In this document: positions 15,412 to 23,893 of the stretch, piece after piece | Layout: each line of letters begins with the position of its first letter | Position numbering within the stretch: the first letter of the stretch is position 1 | Source of the DNA: Prescottella sp. R16 | Lineage (GTDB): Bacteria > Actinomycetota > Actinomycetes > Mycobacteriales > Mycobacteriaceae | DNA length: 64,000 nucleotides | NCBI RefSeq assembly: GCF_030656875.1 | Contig: NZ_CP130943.1 | Span: forward strand, 4,402,001 to 4,466,000 | Reading direction: 5' to 3' | Notes under the pieces: generated by a model | Database searches by the model: none | The model's input: only the letters and a program-made list of their open reading frames with translations | What the model was told of the DNA's origin: nothing | Position numbers and translations under genes: made by a program

Positions 15412-17336
15412 GCGTCGGGGGCGATGCGGAAGGTGAAATCGAGTCGGCGCCAGGCCCCGTCGACCACGCGGCCGTCCGGGGTGGGGCCCCGATGTTCGGG
15501 CATGTCGACGATCAGGTTGTGCTTCACCCCGAATACCGAATCGGAGGTGAGGTAGGCGCCGTCGGACGGGAAGAGCTGGGTGATCAGGCGGCGGTGCCCG
15601 GGAGCGCTGATCATGAAGTGCACGTGCGGGGCCCGGAACGGGTGCCGGCCGACCGCAGCGAGCATCTGCCCCACCGGGCCGTCGGCCGGAATAGGGTACT
15701 CGCACGGAAGGATCGTCCAGAACCGCAGCCGCCCGTCGGTATCGGTTCGGAACCGACCACGCAGGACCGGGCCGTCGAGATCGGGCAGCTGCACGTCGTA
15801 GAAGCCGTCCTCGTTGGACTGCCAGACGTCGACGATCGCCTCCGGGAGCGGGGTGCCGTCCGGGTCGGTGACGGCCACGTCCACCCACATCGGGACGCCC
15901 GGAAGCCCCTCCGCCAGATCGGCTCCGGTCTGCACGGCCGGCGGGCCCTCCACGTAGAACGGGCCGAGTACCGCCGACGGTGTCTGCTTCCGGGCACGCG
16001 AGTTGGTGAGGATATCGACCATCGTCGAGATCCCCAGCGTGTCCGACAGCAGAATGAACTCCTGGCGCACATCGGAGCAGATCTGCCCGGTACGCGTGAG
16101 GAAGTCGATCGCGAACTCCCATTCGGCGGTCGTGAGGTCGTTGCTCGTGACGAAATCGTGTGCGCGACGGACGAGGTCGGTCATGAGGGTGTGCAAGCGC
16201 GGGTCCTCGGTGTCGGCGAAACTGGCGACCACTGCGCGCGACATGCGGTCGAGTTCGGCACGGGGAAAGGCGTTTCCGCCGCCGGGCCGGGATCCCGCCA
16301 CCGCATCTGCCAGCAACGCGGAAATGCCGTCGACGGTGACCGCCTGCGGATTCGGGTACGGCCGGGCCGTCGCCAGAGCCGCTGCCTTCGGGATGTCGTC
16401 GACGGTGAACCCGAGTTCCGCCAACGATGTCGGCCCGCCCAGGCTCGCTACGAGGTCGTGGACGCCGGCGGCGGCGTCCGGCACCCGCATCACCTCGGCG
16501 ATCCGGCGCATCACGTCCTGCGCGGCGGGCGCGTTGTACGCCATCGCGTACGGCAGGATCACCGTGTGCATCGGGGAGTGCGGCAGATCGAAGCCGCCGC
16601 CGAGTGCATGACAGAGCTTGTGATGCAGCCCCATTCCGACCGCGGCCAGGCAGCTTCCCGACAGCCAGGCCGCCTGCAGCAGTTCACCGCGAGCATCGAG
16701 GTCCGACGGATCGGCCATCACCTTCGGCAGGCCCTGGGTGATCCCGCGGATCGCCTCGAGGGCGAGCTGATCGGTCACCGGATTGGCCTCCGGCGCGTAC
16801 AGCGCCTCCACCGCGTGCGCCATCGCGTTGATCGCGCTGGTCAACGTGATCGTCGGGGGCAGACCGACGGTGAGATCCACGTCGTAGATCACCGTCTCCG
16901 GCAGGATGTCCGCCGACGACCGGGTCGTCTTCACTCCGTTCTCGGTCTCGCCGAGCACCGGCGTGACCTCGGACCCGGCATACGTGGTGGGGATGATCAC
17001 CTGGTCGTAGCCGGCCCGCACCGCGAGCGCCTTCGACAGCCCCGTGGTGGATCCGCCGCCCAGCGACACGACGCAGTCGACATCGTGGGCGCGGGCCGCG
17101 GCCAGCGCCTCCTCGGTGACGTGTGTGGGGGTGTGCATCGCGGCCCCGTCGAAACGGGCGACGAGCAGATCGCCGAGTGCCCGGGTGATCTCGGCGGCCG
17201 GCTCGGCCACGTCACGGCCCGCGAGCAGCAGCACTCGGCTGCGTCCCAACCGCAGAACCTCGTCCGCGACGGTTCGGCTCGTACCGCTTCCGAACACCAC
17301 TCGCGACGGCTGCGCGTTGTAGCTGAAGGTTTTCAT
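15408..17336 (-). CDS. Fused maleylacetate reductase / hydroxyquinol 1,2-dioxygenase
   Basis: One 642-residue protein joins two consecutive steps of hydroxyquinol degradation. Residues ~1-350 are an iron-ADH-fold maleylacetate reductase (GGGST 93-97, PTTYAGSEVTPVLGETE, INAMAHAVEALYA, GLHHKLCHALGGGFDLPH). The Asp usual in the first metal position of this fold is Asn170. Residues ~360-642 are an intradiol dioxygenase with Fe(III) ligands Tyr461, Tyr547, His571 and His573. The order is reversed relative to the pathway: the dioxygenase makes maleylacetate, the reductase makes 3-oxoadipate. GGGAG eight bases upstream selects ATG 17336. The gene ends inside the start of a decapitated monooxygenase. 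Confidence 0.88.
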   Translation of the reverse strand: MKTFSYNAQPSRVVFGSGTSRTVADEVLRLGRSRVLLLAGRDVAEPAAEITRALGDLLVARFDGAAMHTPTHVTEEALAAARAHDVDCVVSLGGGSTTGLSKALAVRAGYDQVIIPTTYAGSEVTPVLGETENGVKTTRSSADILPETVIYDVDLTVGLPPTITLTSAINAMAHAVEALYAPEANPVTDQLALEAIRGITQGLPKVMADPSDLDARGELLQAAWLSGSCLAAVGMGLHHKLCHALGGGFDLPHSPMHTVILPYAMAYNAPAAQDVMRRIAEVMRVPDAAAGVHDLVASLGGPTSLAELGFTVDDIPKAAALATARPYPNPQAVTVDGISALLADAVAGSRPGGGNAFPRAELDRMSRAVVASFADTEDPRLHTLMTDLVRRAHDFVTSNDLTTAEWEFAIDFLTRTGQICSDVRQEFILLSDTLGISTMVDILTNSRARKQTPSAVLGPFYVEGPPAVQTGADLAEGLPGVPMWVDVAVTDPDGTPLPEAIVDVWQSNEDGFYDVQLPDLDGPVLRGRFRTDTDGRLRFWTILPCEYPIPADGPVGQMLAAVGRHPFRAPHVHFMISAPGHRRLITQLFPSDGAYLTSDSVFGVKHNLIVDMPEHRGPTPDGRVVDGAWRRLDFTFRIAPDA

Positions 17337-17461
17337 GTTCGCCGCTCCCACATTCCACATCACGTGTTTCGTAAGTCACGCTCTGATGTCGATGACGGAC
17401 GCCCGTCGACCGAGTCGTTCTGCACGATCCGCGCCGATGAGACGGCGCCATCACTCCTCCG

Positions 17462-19951
17462 TCAACACCACGTCGCGCGGACCCGCAACTCCCGGGCGAG
17501 ATGGTCGCGCTGTTCGATCACCAGGCGGCGCAGCGCGTCGGGAGCGTCCCCGTTCGCCTCGAGCCAGGTGTCGACCCGATCGAGGGTGTCGTCCGCAGGG
17601 AAGAGCCCGAGGACGACCCGGCGGGCGATCTCGATGCTGCGCTGGGCCCACACGTCGCGGATCGCCGCGAAGTAGGCGTCGTCGTAGTCGGCGATCAGGT
17701 CGCGGCGTCCACCGGCCCGGAAACCGCCGATGACGGCGTCGAGCTGGTCGTTGCTGAGGGTGGTGTCCTCGAGCACGGACCGCCACGCGTCTGCCTTCAC
17801 GTCCGGGCGGGGCCGGGCCGCGAGCGCCCGCAGGTGCGCGGTGCGCCCGGACGCGGTGTCGTCGCCCGCCAGTTCGGTGTCGAGATCGTCGTGGTCGGCG
17901 TGCCCGGTCGCCGCCAGGGCCGTCCACCACGCCCACCGCAGATCGGGGTCGAGGCGCAGCCCGTCCGGGCCGGGCCGGTCGCCGGTGAGGACGGCCCGCA
18001 GGTCGGCCGCGTACCGGTCGGCGACGGTCGCGGCCGACGCCACGGCCCGCGCCCACGACAGTTGCGCGCCCGAGCCGGGGTCGGCGGCGTGCATCGCGGT
18101 CCAGCAGGCGTCGAGCCACGTGTCGCGCCACTGCTCCCGGGTCTCGTCGGGCAGGTAGTGGGCGATCGTGTACGACGCGTTCGCCAGCACGGCCGCGGTG
18201 AGTGCGGTGTTCGTCTCCGCCGGCGCGAAACGGCGTGCCGCCTCCAGGTAGCGGCTGGGGTCGAGTTCACCGTCGCGGACCGCGTTCCACAACGCCGACC
18301 AGACGAGTCCCCGGGCGAGGGGGTCGACGATGCGGTCCAGCGACTCCTCCACGGTGGCAAGGGAATCGGTGTCGAGTCGCACCTTCGCGTAGGTGAGGTC
18401 TCCGTCGTTGAGCAGACGCAGCGCGGCGTCGGGAAGGTCGACGGGGGTCCGCGGGTCCACCACGTCGAGCTCCACCCGTTCCCGGCGGACCAGATCACCG
18501 GCCGCGTCGAAGTCGTAGAGACCGACGGCGAGCCGGTGCGGCCGCGGATCGGTCTGCACGATCTCGTCCCCGCCGTCGCCGCGTTCGAGGGTGAGCGTCG
18601 ACATTCCCGTGGTCTGCAACCAGGCCCGCGCCCACGACTCGAGGTCGCGGCCCGACGCCGCCGACAGCACCGCCAGCAGATCCGCGAGTGTCGTGTTGCC
18701 GAAGGCGTGTTCCCGGAAGTAGCGGCGGGCGCCGTCGAAGAAGGCGTCCCTGCCGACGTAGGCGACGAGCTGCTTGAGGACGCTCGCGCCCTTCGCGTAG
18801 GTGATGCCGTCGAAGTTCAGTTTGGCGGCCTCGAGGTCGACGATGTCGGCGACGATCGGGTGCGTGGTCGGCAACTGGTCCTGCGAATAGGCCCACGCCT
18901 TACGACGATTCGCGAACGCCACCCACGCATCGGTCCATTCGGTGGCCTCGGCGCTCGCGAGGGCACCCATGTAGTCGGCGAAGGATTCCTTGAGCCACAG
19001 GTCGTCCCACCACACCATCGTCACGAGGTCGCCGAACCACATGTGCGCCATCTCGTGCAGGATCGTGTTGGCGCGCGCCTCGTACTGGGCGGCGGTCGCG
19101 GCACCCCGGAAGACGTACGCCTCGGTGAACGTCACGCAGCCCGGATTCTCCATCGCACCCAGGTTGTATTCGGGGACGAACACCTGGTCGTACTTGCCCC
19201 ACGGGTACGGGTAGTCGAAGTGCTCGGCGAAGAAGTCGAGGCCCTGCTTCGTGACCGTGAAGATCGTCTCGGCGTCCAGGTGCTCCGCGAGCGACGCCCG
19301 GCACATCACACCGAGCGGCACCTCCAGATCACCCCGCCGCCACACGGATTCGACCCGACGATAGGGTCCGGCGACGATCGCGGTGATGTACGTGGAGATC
19401 GGCAGCGTCGGGGAGAACTCGACGAACTGGCGGTCACCGTCGTCCTCGACGACGGCCGCGGGCCGGTTCGACATCACCTCCCATCCGCTCGGCGCGGTGA
19501 CGACGAACGTGAACGGCGCCTTCATGTCCGGCTGCTCGAAGCACGCGAAGACCCGGCGCGCGTCCGACGGCTCGTACTGCGTGTACAGGTACGTCTGCTC
19601 GTCGACGGGATCGACGAACCGGTGCAGCCCCTCCCCCGATCGGCTGTACTCGCCGACCGCGGCCACCACGACGACATTGGTGCTGCGCAGACCGGGCAGC
19701 CGGATGCGGGCGCCGTCGTACTCGACGTCCACGAACTGGCCGTTGACGATGACGGAACGGACCTCGAGTCCGAGGAAGTCGAGCCACGTCTCGGGGCCGG
19801 ACGCGTCGAAGGCGACGGTCGTGGTGGTGAGGAACCCTGCCTCCGTCGGGTCCGGTGCGCCGGTGACGTCCAGTTCCACCCGGTACGACCGGACGGTGAC
19901 CGCGGCGGAACGGGCGGCGGTCTCGGTGCGGGTCAGATTCGCGATGCTCAC
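17462..19951 (-). CDS. pepN: Aminopeptidase N (M1 family)
   Basis: The 829-residue cytoplasmic zinc exopeptidase removes N-terminal residues from peptides. It shows the exopeptidase motif GAMEN at 265-269, the zinc site HEMAH at 299-303 with the third ligand Glu322 in WLKESFAD, and a C-terminal helical ERAP1-like domain. Length fits actinobacterial PepN (~830-860). AGGA eight bases upstream supports the GTG start at 19951. It is divergent from the enoyl-CoA hydratase gene with 84 bases between starts. Confidence 0.92.
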   Translation of the reverse strand: MSIANLTRTETAARSAAVTVRSYRVELDVTGAPDPTEAGFLTTTTVAFDASGPETWLDFLGLEVRSVIVNGQFVDVEYDGARIRLPGLRSTNVVVVAAVGEYSRSGEGLHRFVDPVDEQTYLYTQYEPSDARRVFACFEQPDMKAPFTFVVTAPSGWEVMSNRPAAVVEDDGDRQFVEFSPTLPISTYITAIVAGPYRRVESVWRRGDLEVPLGVMCRASLAEHLDAETIFTVTKQGLDFFAEHFDYPYPWGKYDQVFVPEYNLGAMENPGCVTFTEAYVFRGAATAAQYEARANTILHEMAHMWFGDLVTMVWWDDLWLKESFADYMGALASAEATEWTDAWVAFANRRKAWAYSQDQLPTTHPIVADIVDLEAAKLNFDGITYAKGASVLKQLVAYVGRDAFFDGARRYFREHAFGNTTLADLLAVLSAASGRDLESWARAWLQTTGMSTLTLERGDGGDEIVQTDPRPHRLAVGLYDFDAAGDLVRRERVELDVVDPRTPVDLPDAALRLLNDGDLTYAKVRLDTDSLATVEESLDRIVDPLARGLVWSALWNAVRDGELDPSRYLEAARRFAPAETNTALTAAVLANASYTIAHYLPDETREQWRDTWLDACWTAMHAADPGSGAQLSWARAVASAATVADRYAADLRAVLTGDRPGPDGLRLDPDLRWAWWTALAATGHADHDDLDTELAGDDTASGRTAHLRALAARPRPDVKADAWRSVLEDTTLSNDQLDAVIGGFRAGGRRDLIADYDDAYFAAIRDVWAQRSIEIARRVVLGLFPADDTLDRVDTWLEANGDAPDALRRLVIEQRDHLARELRVRATWC

Positions 19952-20035
19952 GTCTCCGATCCTGCCAGTCCGACAGGACGACGGCGGACTCTCGGCCTAG
20001 CATCGGGACCACCGGATGATCATGGGAGGTTCGCC

Positions 20036-20815
20036 GTGAACGATGCACTCCGAGTCGATGTCGACCACGCGACCGGAATTGCGACACTCGTCCTGAACCG
20101 GCCGCAGCAACGCAATCCGCTCTCCACCGGAACGATGCGCGCGCTCACCGCGGCGCTGCGCACGATCGCCGACGACGCAGCGGTCCGGGTCGTCGTGATC
20201 ACGGCGGCCGGGCCGGTGTTCTCGGCCGGCCACGACCTGTCCGAGATGGTCGATCGCACCCTCGACGACGAACGGGCGGTCTTCGAGGTGTGCACGGAGT
20301 TGATGGACACCGTGCAGGAGATTCCGCAGCCGGTGATCGCCGCCGTGCAGGGGCCGGCCGTCGCGGCCGGATGCCAGCTGGTCGCGTCGTGCGATCTGGT
20401 GGTGGCGTCGTCGGCCGCCGTGTTCGGGACACCCGGCGTCCGGATCGGGCTGTTCTGTTCCACCCCGATGGTGGCCGTCACCCGCGCGATCGGGCGTAAG
20501 CGGGCGATGCAGTTGCTGCTCACCGGCGACACGATCGACGCCGACACCGCGGCCGACTGGGGGCTGGTGAACTTCGTCGTCGCCCCCGATGAACTGGACG
20601 ATCGTACAAATGAATTGGCCGCACGCATCGCCGCGTCCAGCCCGCTGACGCTCGCGATCGGCAAGCAGGCGTTCTACCGGCAGATCGACCTTCCGCAGGA
20701 CGAGGCGTACGAGCTGATGTCGGAGACCATGGCCACCAACGCCGTCACGTGCGACGCCCAGGAAGGCATGAGCGCATTCCTCGCGAAACGGACACCCACG
20801 TGGGTCGGGAAGTAG
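20036..20815 (+). CDS. Enoyl-CoA hydratase/isomerase family protein
   Basis: The 259-residue crotonase-fold protein has the oxyanion-hole segments FSAGHDLSEM and QGPAVAAGCQL and the trimerisation tail. It keeps NRPQQRNPLS near the N-terminus. The hydratase glutamates are not clearly in place (VRIGLFCSTP replaces the usual ExxxGLxPxxG), which resembles the ECHDC3 subgroup whose reaction is unsettled. GGGAGGT at 20024-20030 selects GTG 20036. It appears monocistronic. Confidence 0.82.
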   Translation: MNDALRVDVDHATGIATLVLNRPQQRNPLSTGTMRALTAALRTIADDAAVRVVVITAAGPVFSAGHDLSEMVDRTLDDERAVFEVCTELMDTVQEIPQPVIAAVQGPAVAAGCQLVASCDLVVASSAAVFGTPGVRIGLFCSTPMVAVTRAIGRKRAMQLLLTGDTIDADTAADWGLVNFVVAPDELDDRTNELAARIAASSPLTLAIGKQAFYRQIDLPQDEAYELMSETMATNAVTCDAQEGMSAFLAKRTPTWVGK

Positions 20816-20912
20816 ATGTCGGCGTGACACGCGGACCGAAGTTGCCGCGCATCGATGCGGTTCGCGTTCTAGCCTGTGGTTCACCCGCGCACCGCAACCA
20901 GAGAGGCACACC

Positions 20913-21224
20913 ATGGCACTGCCCACCTTGACCCCCGAGCAGCGTGCTGCCGCCCTCCAGAAGGCGGCCGCGTCCCGCAAGGCGCGCGCCGAGCTTCGCG
21001 AGGGACTCAAGTCCGGCAAGCTCACGCTGGTCGAGGTTCTCGACAAGGCGGAGACCGACGAGTTGGTCGGCAAGACGAAGGTGCTCTACCTGCTCGAGTC
21101 GCTGCCGAAGGTCGGCAAGATCAAGGCCCGCGACATCGCCGAATCCGTCGGCATCGCCGAGACCCGCCGGGTCTCCGGTCTGGGTGCGCGTCAGCGCGCC
21201 GACCTGATCGCCAAGCTCGGCTGA
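20913..21224 (+). CDS. mihF: Actinobacterial integration host factor (mIHF)
   Basis: The 103-residue nucleoid protein binds DNA without strong sequence preference and shapes the chromosome. It has the family's N-terminal helix (TPEQRAAALQKAAASRKARAEL) and the helix-two-turn-helix DNA-binding part (LPKVGKIKARDIAESVGI, RRVSGLGARQR). Starts at ATG 20913 after an AGAGAGG-type site. In mycobacteria mihF lies beside gmk and rpoZ; neither is here. It is followed immediately by a strong hairpin terminator, so it is a single-gene transcript. Confidence 0.93.
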   Translation: MALPTLTPEQRAAALQKAAASRKARAELREGLKSGKLTLVEVLDKAETDELVGKTKVLYLLESLPKVGKIKARDIAESVGIAETRRVSGLGARQRADLIAKLG

Positions 21225-21238
21225 TCGTCCCGCGTCAC

Positions 21239-21274
21239 GCGCAGCGGCCCGCACTCCGGTGCGGGCCGCTGCGC
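21239..21274 (+). terminator. 16-bp hairpin terminator after mihF
   Basis: GCGCAGCGGCCCGCAC (21239-21254) pairs exactly with 21259-21274 around a TCCG tetraloop and is followed by GTTTCC. It starts 15 bases after the mihF stop. Confidence 0.85.
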
Positions 21275-21383
21275 GTTTCCGGCCCCGGCGTCTCGATCAC
21301 CGTACGACGGTATCGAAGAGCCTCGAACCGGGTTACCGTGCAGGTACAGACCTCGTACTCGGTCCCGTCACCGGAGGATTGCG

Positions 21384-22892
21384 ATGAGCGAACCCGATAC
21401 CGTCGCACCCGAACATGCCGACGTCCTCGTGATCGGGGCGGGCCTGTCGGGGATCGGGGTGGCGGCCCGGTTGCGCCGCGAGCATCCCGAGCGCACGGTA
21501 CTGATCCTCGAGTCCCGGTCCGCGTCCGGTGGCACGTGGGATCTGTTCCGCTATCCCGGGATTCGCACCGACTCCGACGTCCAGACGTACGGGTACGACT
21601 TCAAGCCGTGGCAGGGAAGCACGGCACTCGCGCCGGCCGCCGACATCCTCGGCTACGTTCGGGACACGGCCCGCGAGTACCGCCTCGACGAGAGGATCCG
21701 ATACCGCCACAAGGTTGTTCGCGCCGACTGGTCGTCACCGAACGCCTGCTGGACGGTCACTGCCGACACCGGCGACGGCACAGCCACATTCACCACGAAC
21801 TGGTTGTTCTGCGCCACCGGCTACTACAACTACGAGCACGGCTACACACCGGAACTTCCCGGTACCGAGCGGTTCACGGGCCGGCTCGTGCACCCACAGC
21901 AGTGGCCGGAGGACCTCGACTACGCCGGCAAACGGGTCGTCGTCATCGGGTCCGGTGCCACTGCCGTCACCCTGATCCCGGCGATGGCCGACGCCACCGC
22001 ACACGTCACGATGCTGCAGCGGTCACCGTCGTACATCATCCCGCTTCCCGCAGAGGACAAGCTGCACACCCTGTTCCGCCGGGTGCTCGGCGACGAGCGC
22101 GGGTACCGACTCACCCGGCAGAAGAACATCGCCCAGAACGTGTGGGTGTACAAGCTGTGCCAACGGTTTCCGAGGCAGGCGCGGGCCGTGATCCGCTGGC
22201 TGAACAAGCGGCTGCTGCCCACCGGTTTCGATGTCGACACCCACTTCAATCCGCGGTACGACCCGTGGGATCAGCGGCTGTGCGTCGTGCCGGGCGGAGA
22301 CCTGTTCTCGGCGATCCGCCGCGGCAAGGCGTCGGTCGTCACCGACACCGTCGACACGTTCACCGAGACCGGGATCGCACTCACGTCGGGCCGGCATCTG
22401 GACGCCGACATCGTGATCACCGCAACGGGACTCGACCTGCTCGCCCTCGGTGGGATCACGCTGAGCCTCGACGGCACACCGGTCGACATCACGACGCGTC
22501 TCGCGTTCAAGGGCACGATGCTCTCGGACGTCCCGAACTTCTCGTTCGCGGTCGGATACACGAACGCTCCGTGGACGCTGAAGGTCGATCTCGTCGCCGA
22601 ATACCTGTGCCGGGTGCTCACCGCGATGGACCGACGGGGTGCGACGGTGGTGATCGCCGAGAACGACCGCCCCGACATGCCGACCCGGCCCCTGTTGGAC
22701 TTCGCGGCCGGCTACGTCCAACGGTCCCTGGATCTGTGGCCGCGGGCCGGCAGCGTCGATCCGTGGAACCTGCAGATGGACTACTACAAGGACATCACCG
22801 TCCTGCGGAACACCCCCGTCGACGACGGCACCCTCACGTTCACCGGCGCCGACGAGGCTACCCGCGGTGGCGATCTCGTCCGCCCGGACTGA
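21384..22892 (+). CDS. Baeyer-Villiger-type flavin monooxygenase
   Basis: The 502-residue NADPH/FAD enzyme inserts oxygen into ketones or oxidises heteroatoms. It has the FAD loop GAGLSG at 18-23, the BVMO fingerprint FTGRLVHPQQWP at 164-175 (FxGxxxHxxxWP), and the NADPH loop GSGATA at 189-194 directly after. RYPGIRTDSDVQTYGY matches the EthA-like group. GGAGG at 21373-21377 selects ATG 21384. Similar enzymes activate ethionamide in mycobacteria; the natural substrate here is not inferable. It is convergent with the AIM24 gene. Confidence 0.88.
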   Translation: MSEPDTVAPEHADVLVIGAGLSGIGVAARLRREHPERTVLILESRSASGGTWDLFRYPGIRTDSDVQTYGYDFKPWQGSTALAPAADILGYVRDTAREYRLDERIRYRHKVVRADWSSPNACWTVTADTGDGTATFTTNWLFCATGYYNYEHGYTPELPGTERFTGRLVHPQQWPEDLDYAGKRVVVIGSGATAVTLIPAMADATAHVTMLQRSPSYIIPLPAEDKLHTLFRRVLGDERGYRLTRQKNIAQNVWVYKLCQRFPRQARAVIRWLNKRLLPTGFDVDTHFNPRYDPWDQRLCVVPGGDLFSAIRRGKASVVTDTVDTFTETGIALTSGRHLDADIVITATGLDLLALGGITLSLDGTPVDITTRLAFKGTMLSDVPNFSFAVGYTNAPWTLKVDLVAEYLCRVLTAMDRRGATVVIAENDRPDMPTRPLLDFAAGYVQRSLDLWPRAGSVDPWNLQMDYYKDITVLRNTPVDDGTLTFTGADEATRGGDLVRPD

Positions 22893-22901
22893 CTGCCGCC
22901 G

Positions 22902-23597
22902 TCAGTCGCTGCTGCTGCCGGAACCACCGCTCGACGACGGCATCCGGGCGCGCAGCCAGTCGACGAGATCCGACGTGCTGCGGGTCTGCATCCACACCTG
23001 CCCGGGGCCGGTGAACTCGGTGACGATGCCCTCGCCGCCGAGGAAGAACGACTTCCAGCCGCCGGCCTTCTTGATGCGGTACCGGACGGTCTCGTCGAAC
23101 GCGACGACATGCCCCGAATCGAGGGTCATCGTCTCCCCGTCGGACAGGACGATCGGCCGGATCGCACCGTAACTGGACAGCAGGATCTGCCCGTGCCCGC
23201 TGCACCGCAGCAGCACCAGTCCGGCACCGCTGAAGAACCCCTTCGCCCCACCCCACCGGGAGTCGACCTCGACCGTCGGATCCGACGCGAGCCAGCAGCC
23301 GGACTGGACCAGCAGCGCGGGCTCCCCGGTCACGGTGGTCTCGACGAGGTCGCCGGGCAGCGCACCCGCGACACCGACGATGCCGCCGTTCTCGCTGACG
23401 AAATCGTTGACGAAGAAGCTCGAACCGCCCAGGGACCGGCGCAGCCCCTTCATGAATCCACCCTTCGTCGAGGTGGTGATCGCGATATCGCCGCGCATCA
23501 TCGCCATCGCCCCGGCCTCGACCCGCACCGAACCTCCCGGCGGCACATGGATTTCCGCGATCGCGAAGGCAGGTCCACAACTGATGTCGGTCTTCAT
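22902..23597 (-). CDS. AIM24/TIGR00266-family protein
   Basis: The 231-residue protein is made of repeated beta strands typical of the AIM24 family: VRVEAGAMAMMRGDI, GGFMKGLRRSLGGSSFFVN, and GEGIVTEFTGPGQVWMQTR. It ends in a Ser/Gly tail (SSSGGSGSSSD). The bacterial function is unknown; the fold resembles a tryptophan RNA-binding attenuator-like barrel. GGAAGGG six bases upstream selects ATG 23597 over ATG 23603, which would abut the ribosome site. Confidence 0.8.
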   Translation of the reverse strand: MKTDISCGPAFAIAEIHVPPGGSVRVEAGAMAMMRGDIAITTSTKGGFMKGLRRSLGGSSFFVNDFVSENGGIVGVAGALPGDLVETTVTGEPALLVQSGCWLASDPTVEVDSRWGGAKGFFSGAGLVLLRCSGHGQILLSSYGAIRPIVLSDGETMTLDSGHVVAFDETVRYRIKKAGGWKSFFLGGEGIVTEFTGPGQVWMQTRSTSDLVDWLRARMPSSSGGSGSSSD

Positions 23598-23836
23598 GAG
23601 CATCCCTTCCGTGACGGGAACCGGGCATCAAGAAGATAGCGCCCGAACCGGTGCCGTGCCGGGTGGACACTCGAACCCACCGGACCGGGACCGGAGGATC
23701 CCTACGCCACCCCGGCGCTGTCACGGGGCAAATCCCCCTACACCCCGCCCCGCCACCGAACTAGCGTTCATCGTGTCGAACGGTTCGTCCGATCGATTCA
23801 CGGTCCCCCGGACCCCCGACCTGGTGGGCCGTGTGC

Positions 23837-23888
23837 GGGCGGTGGTGCCGGACCCCTTCCGGTGCCACCGCCCGATCCCCTCGGGGAT
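23837..23888 (-). terminator. Tandem hairpins after the cutinase-like gene
   Basis: A 15-base stem (23837-23851 with 23859-23873, two G-U pairs) is followed by ATCCCC-TC-GGGGAT (23876-23888 region). They lie just beyond the cutinase-like stop at 23894 on the complement strand. The rest of the 296-base gap 23598-23893 shows no gene. Confidence 0.6.
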
Positions 23889-23893
23889 TCTTC

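Noticed and set aside
15249..17675. 808-codon plus-strand open frame
   Set aside because: Antisense to the reductase/dioxygenase fusion; composition is Arg/Gly-rich noise.
17501..20035. Long plus-strand open frame across pepN
   Set aside because: It is the mirror frame of the real aminopeptidase gene; the real coding part begins at GTG 20036.
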